Assembly (NCBI GenBank): GCA_031273515.1
Contig: JAISRU010000240.1
Span: 1 to 5,869 of the forward strand
DNA length: 5,869 bases
Reading direction: 5' to 3'
From: Bacteroidales bacterium
GTDB lineage: Bacteria; Bacteroidota; Bacteroidia; Bacteroidales; WCHB1-69
Part shown: piece by piece, positions 1-5,869 of the stretch
How positions within the stretch are numbered: the stretch's first letter is position 1
Layout of the letters: each line of letters starts with the position of its first letter
Made by a program: the position numbers and the translations under genes
Notes under the pieces: generated by a model
Told to the model about the DNA's origin: nothing
The model's database searches: none
The model's input: the letters and a program-made list of their open reading frames with translations, nothing else

Positions 1-1
1 T

Positions 2-448
2 TACGGTGCTCAGTTGGATAGTAGTTTTGGGTTTGACAAGACCGAAAACAGAACTGCCAAGAAGACAAGCAATGCACGGGATAGTTTCACGGAAGAATTG
101 GCAATACGACTTCAAAACGTATGCGTAGAATGTGCCGACGCCTGTTACATTATCCGCAGTAGAGATACTGACAATTCTTTTTTCTATTGCGATCCACCGT
201 ATTACAATGCCAATATGGGACATTATGATGGTTATTCATTGGCAGATTACACGGAATTATTGGAGACGTTGAGTAAGATAAAGGGTAAATTTTTATTGTC
301 GTCTTACCCGTCTGATATACTCACAGAGTACATCAGGAAGCACGGTTGGCAGACAAAGACGTTTGACATGCCTATATCGGTCAATGCGTCGAAAGGGAAG
401 AAAAACAGTCGCAAAACAGAGGTGTTGACTGCCAACTATCCCATATAG
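2..448 (+). CDS. D12-class adenine-N6 DNA methyltransferase, C-terminal part (5' end outside window)
   Basis: This is the C-terminal 148 residues of a DNA adenine methyltransferase, which transfers a methyl group from S-adenosylmethionine to the N6 of adenine in a recognition sequence. The frame is open from the first full codon at position 2, so the TTG at 14 is only an internal leucine and the true start lies upstream. The key evidence is the catalytic motif IV, DPPYY, at residues 64-68 of the visible part (bases 191-205). It is preceded by a hydrophobic strand (SFFYC) and followed by the helix and strand pattern usual after this motif in Dam-like (MethyltransfD12) enzymes, including KGKFLLSSYPS. 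The SAM-binding N-terminal motif (FxGxG type) is not in the window. The target sequence cannot be read from this fragment. No restriction endonuclease is visible on this side; such solitary enzymes are often carried by phages and integrative elements. The family call is firm; the mobile origin is inference. Confidence 0.85.
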   Translation, partial: YGAQLDSSFGFDKTENRTAKKTSNARDSFTEELAIRLQNVCVECADACYIIRSRDTDNSFFYCDPPYYNANMGHYDGYSLADYTELLETLSKIKGKFLLSSYPSDILTEYIRKHGWQTKTFDMPISVNASKGKKNSRKTEVLTANYPI

Positions 449-461
449 ACAAGGACAGGAG

Positions 462-495
462 AAAAGTCGTTTAAAAAGAAATTAAACGACTTTTT
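462..495 (+). terminator. Rho-independent terminator after the methyltransferase
   Basis: A perfect 13-bp inverted repeat (arms 462-474 and 482-494) encloses a 7-base loop, AAAGAAA, 13 bases after the methyltransferase stop codon. The right arm ends in a run of five T (491-495). The left arm begins with AAAA, so the hairpin also has a short U-tract on the minus strand and may work in both directions. Confidence 0.8.
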
Positions 496-526
496 GCGAT
501 TATAAAAGGGGGTGGAAAACAGAAAA

Positions 527-570
527 AGATGTCTCATTTGTTTTTCCAGAGATGTCCCATTTGTTTTTCC
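527..570. repeat. Two direct copies of a 20-bp sequence, IS-end-like
   Basis: Two copies of GATGTCYCATTTGTTTTTCC lie at 528-547 and 551-570, with a 23-bp period and one C/T difference; the preceding A also matches (527 and 550). Multiple short direct repeats starting with TG are typical of the ends of IS21-family elements. The copies sit in a gene-free gap with no transposase in the window, so this may be a solo or remnant end, or the edge of an element lost from this site. The IS21 link is inference from the repeat style, not from a match. Confidence 0.5.
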
Positions 571-652
571 GATTATACTATTAAATCAAGTTTCTCCAAT
601 TATTTTTCCTAGCGCCTCAAAAAGATTAAGCACCAATCCATTATTCCCGGAA

Positions 653-682
653 CAAAATTGACGGAGCGTGATGCTCCGTCAA
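653..682 (-). terminator. Rho-independent terminator of the 693-1397 gene
   Basis: A perfect 10-bp stem (658-667 and 673-682) with a 5-base loop lies 10 bases beyond the stop codon of the minus-strand gene. Read on the minus strand, the GC-rich stem is followed by TTTTGTT, the expected U-rich tail, which marks the end of this transcription unit. Confidence 0.8.
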
Positions 683-692
683 TCATTTTCTG

Positions 693-1397
693 TTATTCTG
701 CGGTAGACTCTTTTTTCCCGCCGCTCGCTCTGCTTTTCAGCTTTTTTTCCAGTTCGGTAAGCGTATAATCCTTTATTCGTGCGGCATCTACGCCTTTGTA
801 GAGCGAGCGTCCTGCTGTCAGCGTTTCCGAAATGGTTTTCCACAGATCGTCGAACACGGCGGAATTTTCCTCCACGGCTATGGCACGCTGACTGATAATT
901 TGGTTCTGCAAATTGTTCAAACGCTCGATTTCCTCGCGTGCATTACGCAGAACATTCACCATTTCGTCGCTCAAACCTTGCTCCGACAATACATTACGAT
1001 TGTTTTCAATAATGTGAAGCAAATCGCCCAGTGTTTTTGTTACTCCTTCCACATTGCCTCTGTTCAGCGGTTGCCGTACAGCGCTGATACCAAAACCCAC
1101 AATCGTCGTGCTTAGACTCTTATCTGCCATCTTTACATAACCCTCAATCTTGTTGAGTTTCGGACGCAATTCGCCGACTGCATCCTTCAGATTAATGGTA
1201 ACCTTGCTCAGTTCTTTTGTAAAGATTTTCCCTGCAATCACCGACTTTACTTTTGCTATCTTTCCCTCGAAAACGTCCAGATAACTATCGTTAAACTTAG
1301 GTGAATAGGTCGAAAAATTAGCTAAATCACGTCTCAAACTCACAATTACGAAATCTGCTATAACAGGTAAATCTTCAATACTTACGATTCTTTTCAT
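693..1397 (-). CDS. Uncharacterised helical protein, 234 residues
   Basis: I do not recognise a characterised family. The protein begins MKRIVSIEDLP and has no signal peptide, no clear membrane segment, no cysteines and only one tryptophan (W186), so it is probably cytoplasmic. The composition is that of an all-helical protein. Residues about 44-95 are amphipathic and rich in K, E and L. Residues about 143-175 (DEMVNVLRNAREEIERLNNL and onward) look like a coiled coil. The last 20 residues are a charged K/E/S-rich tail. A G-rich stretch (VGFGISAV, about 100-107) breaks the helices in the middle. The ATG at 1397 is preceded by A/T-rich sequence without a Shine-Dalgarno, which is normal in Bacteroidota; no convincing TAnnTTTG promoter was found just upstream. 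It ends at a clear terminator, so it appears to be a single-gene unit. A 21-bp tandem repeat array begins about 70 bases upstream and could be its control region. The reading frame is reliable; the function is unknown. Confidence 0.8.
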   Translation of the reverse strand: MKRIVSIEDLPVIADFVIVSLRRDLANFSTYSPKFNDSYLDVFEGKIAKVKSVIAGKIFTKELSKVTINLKDAVGELRPKLNKIEGYVKMADKSLSTTIVGFGISAVRQPLNRGNVEGVTKTLGDLLHIIENNRNVLSEQGLSDEMVNVLRNAREEIERLNNLQNQIISQRAIAVEENSAVFDDLWKTISETLTAGRSLYKGVDAARIKDYTLTELEKKLKSRASGGKKESTAE

Positions 1398-1465
1398 TTT
1401 AGACTTATATTTTGTTAAAATTATTTTACATCAATAATTATTTACTACAAAAATTGTGCCAAAAT

Positions 1466-1570
1466 CATGTGTAAAATTACAATTTTCATACACAAAATCA
1501 CAATTTTCATGTCCGGAATCGCAATTTGTATGTCTGGAATTGCAATTGTCATGTCAGAAATGATAATAGC
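1466..1570. repeat. Five-unit tandem repeat with exact 21-bp period
   Basis: Five units begin at 1466, 1487, 1508, 1529 and 1550, each exactly 21 bp, with an approximate consensus of CATGTCNGGAATYGCAATTT plus one base. Eight positions are invariant: AT at unit positions 2-3, AAT at 10-12 and AAT at 16-18. Neighbouring units 1/2 and 3/4 are 16/21 identical. Each unit carries a variant of the palindrome AATTGCAATT, perfect in unit 4 (1538-1547). Degenerate traces continue on both sides. There are no unique spacers, so this is not a CRISPR array. A period of two helical turns would put repeated binding sites on one face of DNA; that role is inference. Confidence 0.75.
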
Positions 1571-1626
1571 AATTCAGAAAACCCGCCTTCCTATTTGTTT
1601 TGAACTGTGATTTATATTTCGACTTG

Positions 1627-1660
1627 ATATTGAGCATAGCCGAAATACGATCAATATTAA
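1627..1660. repeat. Dispersed repeat, copy 1 (of 2 in the window)
   Basis: The 21 bases at 1627-1647 (ATATTGAGCATAGCCGAAAT plus A) match 5536-5556 at 19 of 21 positions in the same orientation, and weaker similarity runs on to AATTAA-like sequence (26 of 34 over 1627-1660 against 5536-5569). Both copies are intergenic and on opposite sides of the PFOR gene, as expected for a genome-wide interspersed element. Function unknown. Confidence 0.5.
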
Positions 1661-1693
1661 TCTGATTAAATGATTAACATGACTATTTTTCTT

Positions 1694-1728
1694 CCCCCCC
1701 TGCTCCTCTCCAAAGTTGGTGAGGGGAG
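1694..1728. other. C-tract and CT/GA hairpin in intergenic DNA
   Basis: A run of seven C (1694-1700) is followed by an 8-bp stem with one G-T pair (1703-1710 with 1721-1728) around a 10-base loop. On the minus strand this reads as CTCCCCTCACCAACTTTGGA and onward, a type of pyrimidine-rich intergenic sequence that gives spurious short frames. It lacks a T-tract directly after the stem, so I do not call it a terminator. The remainder of 1571-1795, apart from the dispersed repeat, shows no gene that I can support. Confidence 0.3.
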
Positions 1729-1795
1729 ATAAAAATCTGCGGTATTCAGCGAGAAATAATATTCGTCGCTTTGCGCTTTCGTTCATTTGTCCAGT

Positions 1796-1834
1796 AAAAA
1801 AAACTCCCCGCGATAATTATTTCTTGGGGAGTTT
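1796..1834 (-). terminator. Rho-independent terminator of PFOR
   Basis: A 9-bp stem (1801-1809 and 1826-1834, AAACTCCCC with GGGGAGTTT) encloses a 16-base loop that can pair further inside. On the minus strand the stem runs into eight consecutive T (1803 down to 1796). It begins 22 bases past the PFOR stop codon, so the PFOR transcript should end here. Confidence 0.85.
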
Positions 1835-1856
1835 AAACAAAATGGTTTACGATATT

Positions 1857-4800
1857 TTATTTTTCGGCTAATCGTTTGTATTGATTATAGCGCCATAAAG
1901 CATTTTCCTGGGTTGCTGTAAATAATGTTTTGGCTTCTTCGGGAAATGTTTTAATCAGAGAAGCATAACGAACTTCATTGAGTAAAAAGTCTTGGAATTT
2001 AGTCCAGTCGGGCTCTTTGCTATCTAAGACAAAGGGGTTCTGATCTGTTCCTTCCAAAGCAGGATTGTATCTCCATAAATGCCAATAGCCGCATTCGACA
2101 GCCATTTTTTCTTCTGTCTGTGTACGCGACATGCCTGTTTTGATGCCGTGATTTATACAGGGAGCATAACACAGAAGAAGAGAAGGTCCGTTGAAGGCTT
2201 CAGCTTCCTTGATCGCTTTGAAATACTGCGACTGACTTGCTCCCATGGCTACCTGAGCTACGTAAACATATCCGTACGATTTGGCTATCATCCCCAGATC
2301 TTTCTTGCGGATTTTCTTACCTGAAGTCGCAAATTTGGCAACCGCTCCCGCAGGAGTAGACTTTGAAGACTGTCCGCCTGTATTCGAATAGACCTCAGTA
2401 TCCAAAACCAATACATTGACATTCTCTCCCGATGCAAGTACATGATCCAATCCACCGAAACCTATATCATAAGCCCATCCGTCTCCGCCGAATATCCATT
2501 GCGATTTCTTAGCTAAATACTGTTTCAAATCAATGATTTCTCTACAATAGCTGCAATCGCATTTTTGGGCAAGTTCAACAATCTTTTCACCTGTTTTTCT
2601 ACTTTCTGTCGTATTTTCACGATTGTCTATCCATTGTTGAAACAGGGATTTTAATTCGTCGGAACAACAATCACATTTTTCAATGGCTTCTTCCATAATG
2701 TGTTCGATACGGTCGCGCATCTGACGAACAGCCAAAGCCATTCCGAACCCGTATTCTGCATTGTCTTCAAAAAGTGAATTTGCCCATGCCGGTCCAAATC
2801 CCGATTTGTAATTCTTACAATAGGGCGTCGCAGGAGCAGAACCTCCGTAAATAGAAGAACATCCCGTTGCATTGGCAATCATCATCTGTTCTCCGAACAA
2901 TTGGGTGATGGTTTTGATATAAGGCGTTTCACCGCATCCTGCACAAGCTCCCGAAAATTCAAACAAAGGCTGCGCAAACTGACTGTTTTTGATATTTGCC
3001 GTCTTATCAATCAGATTATCTTTATAGGAAACATGTTTTTGTATATAATTCCAGCGTTCTGTTTCGCCCAGTTGTGTTTCCAATGGTTTCATTTCTAAGG
3101 CTTTTGTCTTTGAAGGACAAACATCGGCACAGTTTCCGCAACCGGTGCAGTCCAGAACGGATACCTGTATTTTAAATGCAAGTCCCGATAGTTCTTTTCC
3201 GATTGCCTTTAACGTTTCAGTGCCTGCGGGAGCATTTGCAAGTTCTTTTTCGTCGAAAAGGAACGGACGAATTGCCGCATGAGGACATACTAATGCGCAT
3301 TGATTACACTGTATGCAATTGCCTGAAATCCATTGAGGAACAGTAACTGCTACTCCGCGTTTTTCGTAGGCGGTTGTTCCTGCGGGAAAGGTGCCGTCTT
3401 CGTATCCATTGAATATGCTCACCGGAAGATTATTCCCTTCCTGTGCAAGCATAGGCTCTACCACATCTTTGATGAATGCAGGAATATCCCGATTATCGTT
3501 TTCTTTTTCAATCACGATATTTGCCCATGCTGCAGGAATATCAACCTGAGTTACATTACTGCCCTTATCTACTGCCGCATAATTCATCTTCACAATGTTT
3601 TCGCCTTTGCGTCCGTACGATTTATCGATTGCTTTTTTCATTTGCTTAACCGCCAGATCGTAAGGGATTACATTCGATATTTTGAAAAAGGCAGACTGTA
3701 AAATGGTATTGGTTCTGTTGCCCAGACCTATTTCCACTGCAATAGCTGTCGCATCAATAATATACATCGATATATTGTTTTCTGCCAGATATTTCTTCAC
3801 ATGATCGGGAAGTTGTTTCTTTGTATCTTCAACATTCCAGATTGAATTATAAAGGAATGTTCCTCCTTTTTTCAATCCTCTCAGACAGTCGTACTTATGG
3901 ATATAGGCAGGAACATGAACAGCCACAAAGTCGGGGGTATTCACTAAATAAGGAGCTTGGATAGGTTCATCGCCGAAGCGTAAATGAGAACACGTATATC
4001 CGCCCGATTTTTTACTGTCGTAATCGAAATATGCCTGACAATATTTATCTGTAGTTTCTCCGATGATTTTAATGGAGTTCTTATTTGCGCCCACCGTACC
4101 GTCTGCTCCCAATCCGTAGAATTTGGCTTCGTAAGTTCCTTTGGGAAGAACAATTACGTCCGGCAATAAAGGAAGCGATTTATGGGTAACATCATCGACA
4201 ATTCCAATGGTGAACTGGTTTTTGGGATTTTCAGCTTTCAGATTATTGAAAACGCTGATAATCTGCGATGGCGTAGTGTCTTTCGACGACAAACCATAAC
4301 GACCGCCGATAATCAAAGGTTTTTTGGCTGTCGGAACATCATTGTTGTTGCAAAGAGCTTCAACAACATCTAAATACAGCGGATCTCCATTGGCGCCGGG
4401 TTCTTTGGTGCGGTCTAAGACACAGATGCGTTGTGCCGTATCGGGGAGCGCTTTAAGCAAATATTTCACCGAAAACGGACGATACAGATGAACAGAAACA
4501 AGTCCTGTTTTTTCTCCTTCGCGGTTCAGTTTATCGACAACTGTCCGAATTGTTTCCGTAACAGAACCCATTGCAATAACGACATTCGTTGCATCTTTTG
4601 CTCCATAGTAGGTAAACGGAGCATAGTTGCGACCTGTTATTTTAGCTATTTCGTTCATATAATCAGCCACCATATCGGGAATAATGTCGTAGAATTTATT
4701 TTGAGCTTCCCTTGTCTGAAAATAAATGTCAGGGTTCTGAGCCGTACCTCTTGTAACGGCATGTTCGGGATTGAGCGCATTATCACGATACGATTTTAAT

Positions 4801-5399
4801 GCTTTCCAATCGATTAATTTCGACATTGTATCCTGATCGGTAAGTTCTGCTTTTTGAATTTCGTGAGAAGTACGAAATCCGTCAAAGAAATGCAGGAAGG
4901 GGATTCTTGCTTTAATAGCTGTCAGATGAGCTACGGGAGCGACGTCCATAATTTCCTGAACCGATCCTGTTGCCAACAAGGCAAAACCTGTCTGACGAAC
5001 GCTCATCACATCCGAATGATCGCCAAAAATAGAGAGCGCCTGCGCCGCCAATGCACGCGCTGAAACATGAAAAACGCCGGGTAATAATTCTCCTGCGATT
5101 TTGTACATATTCGGGATCATGAGTAAAAGTCCCTGCGACGCCGTAAAGGTCGACGTTAAAGCGCCTGCCTGTAAAGAACCGTGAACTGCGCCCGCTGCGC
5201 CTGCTTCCGATTGCAATTCTGCTACTTTGACGGTTTCTCCAAAGATATTTTTCCGTCCGAAAGCCGACCATTCGTCAATGTATTCTGCCATTGTCGAAGA
5301 AGGAGTGATGGGATAGATTGCCGCCACTTCGCTAAACATGTATGCGATGTGGGCTGCAGCCTGATTTCCATCGCATGTTATAAACTTTTTTTCTGCCAT
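1857..5399 (-). CDS. nifJ: Pyruvate:ferredoxin (flavodoxin) oxidoreductase, complete
   Basis: This cytoplasmic enzyme oxidatively decarboxylates pyruvate with coenzyme A to acetyl-CoA and CO2 and reduces ferredoxin or flavodoxin; it is central to anaerobic energy metabolism. All domains of the fused single-chain form are present. The thiamine-diphosphate pyrimidine domain is at about 1-255 (YPITPSS at 29-35, catalytic-type Glu65, Arg115). Domain II is at about 260-415. The gamma-like domain is at about 418-630 (GLGADGTVGANKN at 429-441). Two 4Fe-4S ferredoxin motifs follow: C695/C698/C701/C705 and C751/C754/C757/C761. The TPP pyrophosphate domain is at about 810-1130, with GDGWAYDIG at 972-980 and NTGGQ at 1006-1010. 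The proximal cluster ligands are C819, C822, C847 and C1081. The 1180-residue length is normal; the longer protective C-terminal extension of the Desulfovibrio africanus enzyme is absent. An unusual six-cysteine segment lies at 909-952. The start is the first ATG of the canonical N-terminus. A promoter and a terminator flank the gene, so it seems monocistronic. The gene name is by family. Confidence 0.98.
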   Translation of the reverse strand: MAEKKFITCDGNQAAAHIAYMFSEVAAIYPITPSSTMAEYIDEWSAFGRKNIFGETVKVAELQSEAGAAGAVHGSLQAGALTSTFTASQGLLLMIPNMYKIAGELLPGVFHVSARALAAQALSIFGDHSDVMSVRQTGFALLATGSVQEIMDVAPVAHLTAIKARIPFLHFFDGFRTSHEIQKAELTDQDTMSKLIDWKALKSYRDNALNPEHAVTRGTAQNPDIYFQTREAQNKFYDIIPDMVADYMNEIAKITGRNYAPFTYYGAKDATNVVIAMGSVTETIRTVVDKLNREGEKTGLVSVHLYRPFSVKYLLKALPDTAQRICVLDRTKEPGANGDPLYLDVVEALCNNNDVPTAKKPLIIGGRYGLSSKDTTPSQIISVFNNLKAENPKNQFTIGIVDDVTHKSLPLLPDVIVLPKGTYEAKFYGLGADGTVGANKNSIKIIGETTDKYCQAYFDYDSKKSGGYTCSHLRFGDEPIQAPYLVNTPDFVAVHVPAYIHKYDCLRGLKKGGTFLYNSIWNVEDTKKQLPDHVKKYLAENNISMYIIDATAIAVEIGLGNRTNTILQSAFFKISNVIPYDLAVKQMKKAIDKSYGRKGENIVKMNYAAVDKGSNVTQVDIPAAWANIVIEKENDNRDIPAFIKDVVEPMLAQEGNNLPVSIFNGYEDGTFPAGTTAYEKRGVAVTVPQWISGNCIQCNQCALVCPHAAIRPFLFDEKELANAPAGTETLKAIGKELSGLAFKIQVSVLDCTGCGNCADVCPSKTKALEMKPLETQLGETERWNYIQKHVSYKDNLIDKTANIKNSQFAQPLFEFSGACAGCGETPYIKTITQLFGEQMMIANATGCSSIYGGSAPATPYCKNYKSGFGPAWANSLFEDNAEYGFGMALAVRQMRDRIEHIMEEAIEKCDCCSDELKSLFQQWIDNRENTTESRKTGEKIVELAQKCDCSYCREIIDLKQYLAKKSQWIFGGDGWAYDIGFGGLDHVLASGENVNVLVLDTEVYSNTGGQSSKSTPAGAVAKFATSGKKIRKKDLGMIAKSYGYVYVAQVAMGASQSQYFKAIKEAEAFNGPSLLLCYAPCINHGIKTGMSRTQTEEKMAVECGYWHLWRYNPALEGTDQNPFVLDSKEPDWTKFQDFLLNEVRYASLIKTFPEEAKTLFTATQENALWRYNQYKRLAEK

Positions 5400-5454
5400 A
5401 AATGTTTGATATTAAATGTTATGTATTCTTTCTATGATTTTGTTGAGAACGTTG

Positions 5455-5486
5455 CAAAGATAGTACTTTATTTTCGATAAAACAAG
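5455..5486 (-). promoter_or_regulatory. Bacteroides-type promoter of PFOR
   Basis: On the minus strand, TATCTTTG (5462-5455) matches the Bacteroidota -7 box TAnnTTTG exactly. A CTTG (5486-5483), close to the -33 TTTG box, lies upstream; 20 bases separate its TTG from the -7 box, within the usual 19-21. Transcription should start near 5448-5451, giving a leader of about 50 bases. The leader (5400-5450) is A/T-rich, has no Shine-Dalgarno next to the ATG and no visible riboswitch fold. An AACGTT palindrome (5448-5453) sits at the predicted start site but is too short to call an operator. Confidence 0.75.
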
Positions 5487-5535
5487 TATCCGTTAATATT
5501 TACCCTTCCGGTGATAATTTTTAGCACACAGATTT

Positions 5536-5569
5536 ATATTGAGCATGGTCGAAATATGACGCCAATTAA
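5536..5569. repeat. Dispersed repeat, copy 2
   Basis: This is the second copy of the element at 1627-1660, in the same orientation, with 19 of 21 identical bases in the core (5536-5556). It lies between two copies of ACACAGATTT (5526-5535 and 5579-5588), which frame the element in a 63-bp block. The doubled motif looks like part of a composite intergenic repeat rather than a target duplication, but both readings are possible. Confidence 0.5.
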
Positions 5570-5590
5570 AACAGATGAACACAGATTTTT

Positions 5591-5672
5591 CCTTCTTTGC
5601 GTTCTTTGCGAGAAACTTGGCAAACTTTGCGTTTACAAAAAATCTCTTTAACCGCAAAGAACGCAAAGAAGG
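5591..5672. repeat. Perfect 20-bp inverted repeat of CTTTGCG/CGCAAAG units
   Basis: The arms 5591-5610 and 5653-5672 are perfect reverse complements separated by 42 bases. Each arm is a tandem of a 9-bp unit (TTCTTTGCG twice, at 5593-5601 and 5602-5610; CGCAAAGAA twice, at 5653-5661 and 5662-5670). A further CTTTGCG (5625-5631) in the spacer can pair with the right arm as an alternative. There is no T-tract on either strand, so it does not look like an ordinary terminator. CGCAAAG-type elements of this kind occur between genes in many environmental and gut bacteria. Short frames across it on both strands (KERKEG-type peptides) are translations of the repeat, not genes. Confidence 0.75.
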
Positions 5673-5740
5673 CGCACAGTACACAAAGAAAATCATAGTC
5701 CATCAGGTAGATCACATACATCAGCGGTTCCGACAAAAAC

Positions 5741-5869
5741 TCAGAATGAAAACACTCCATGCAGGGGATTGCCCGACACTAAAATATAAATCCCGATTAT
5801 AAAAACAAGAATGTCTAAAATGATTTTAAAAATATCTTTCATCGGAATAAGGGCAATGCCAATCCAGAT
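5741..5869 (-). CDS. Possible C-terminal end of a small membrane protein (runs off the window)
   Basis: A minus-strand frame is open from the right edge of the window to a TGA at 5741-5743, giving 42 visible residues. The stretch after MKDIFKIILD is strongly hydrophobic (ILVFIIGIYILVSG), as in a single transmembrane helix, and ends SGNPLHGVFSF. The ATG at 5842 could start a 32-residue peptide, or it may be internal to a longer protein starting outside the window; residues before it (IWIGIALIP) are also hydrophobic. No family is recognised, and no terminator follows directly: the next sequence is intergenic repeat DNA. The evidence is limited to an open frame and its membrane-like composition, so this is tentative. 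Confidence 0.4.
   Translation of the reverse strand: MWIGIALIPMKDIFKIILDILVFIIGIYILVSGNPLHGVFSF

Noticed and set aside
14..16. TTG as the start of the methyltransferase
   Set aside because: The same frame is open to the window edge and the visible part lacks the SAM-binding N-terminal half of the family, so the start must be upstream.
1466..1570. CRISPR array
   Set aside because: Units are contiguous and 21 bp with no unique spacers, and no cas gene is present.
1694..1700. Seven-C tract as a phase-variation switch
   Set aside because: It is not inside any supported gene or between recognisable promoter boxes.
1574..1786. 70-residue minus-strand open frame in the intergenic region
   Set aside because: It spans the end of the 21-bp array, the dispersed repeat and the CT/GA hairpin, and its peptide looks like translated intergenic repeat (RRFLSPLTNFGEE type). 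No promoter or start signal supports it.
4912..5271. 119-residue minus-strand frame and several plus-strand frames inside the PFOR region
   Set aside because: All lie within the well-supported PFOR gene and have no family-like features; they are out-of-frame shadows.
5400..5450. Riboswitch or attenuator in the PFOR leader
   Set aside because: The leader is only about 50 bases, A/T-rich, and shows no stable stem or conserved motif.
5493..5802. Overlapping open frames of 64-75 residues on both strands
   Set aside because: They are translations of the CTTTGCG/CGCAAAG repeat block on both strands, which stays open because of its 9-bp periodicity.

Overview
The window looks like a piece of chromosome from an anaerobic member of the Bacteroidota (probably Bacteroidales). 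The reasons are an AT-rich sequence, a large single-chain pyruvate:ferredoxin oxidoreductase (PFOR), no clear Shine-Dalgarno sequences before the starts, and a promoter of the Bacteroides type (TTG-N20-TAnnTTTG) in front of the PFOR gene. This placement is inferred from gene content and signals, not from a database match.

Layout, left to right. (1) Positions 2-448, plus strand: the C-terminal part of a D12-class adenine-N6 DNA methyltransferase that enters from outside the window, followed by a strong hairpin terminator. (2) Positions 449-692: non-coding, with a 20-bp sequence repeated twice that resembles the end of an insertion sequence, then a hairpin terminator serving the next gene. (3) Positions 693-1397, minus strand: an uncharacterised, probably all-helical 234-residue protein. 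(4) Positions 1398-1856: non-coding, carrying five tandem 21-bp units with an exact two-helical-turn period, a short element that recurs near the right end of the window, a C-tract with a CT/GA hairpin, and the PFOR terminator. (5) Positions 1857-5399, minus strand: a complete 1180-residue PFOR, the metabolic centrepiece, with its own promoter and terminator and so apparently monocistronic. (6) Positions 5400-5740: PFOR promoter and leader, then intergenic repeat DNA built from CTTTGCG / CGCAAAG units in a perfect 20-bp inverted repeat. (7) Positions 5741-5869, minus strand: a possible C-terminal end of a small membrane protein running off the right edge.

The genes do not form an operon. PFOR is housekeeping energy metabolism (pyruvate to acetyl-CoA, CO2 and reduced ferredoxin). 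The methyltransferase and the IS-like repeat suggest that the left edge is mobile or formerly mobile DNA. I see no defence island, CRISPR array, tRNA or rRNA. The best candidates for something undescribed are the 21-bp phased repeat array upstream of the unknown helical protein, and a six-cysteine addition in the catalytic domain of PFOR.
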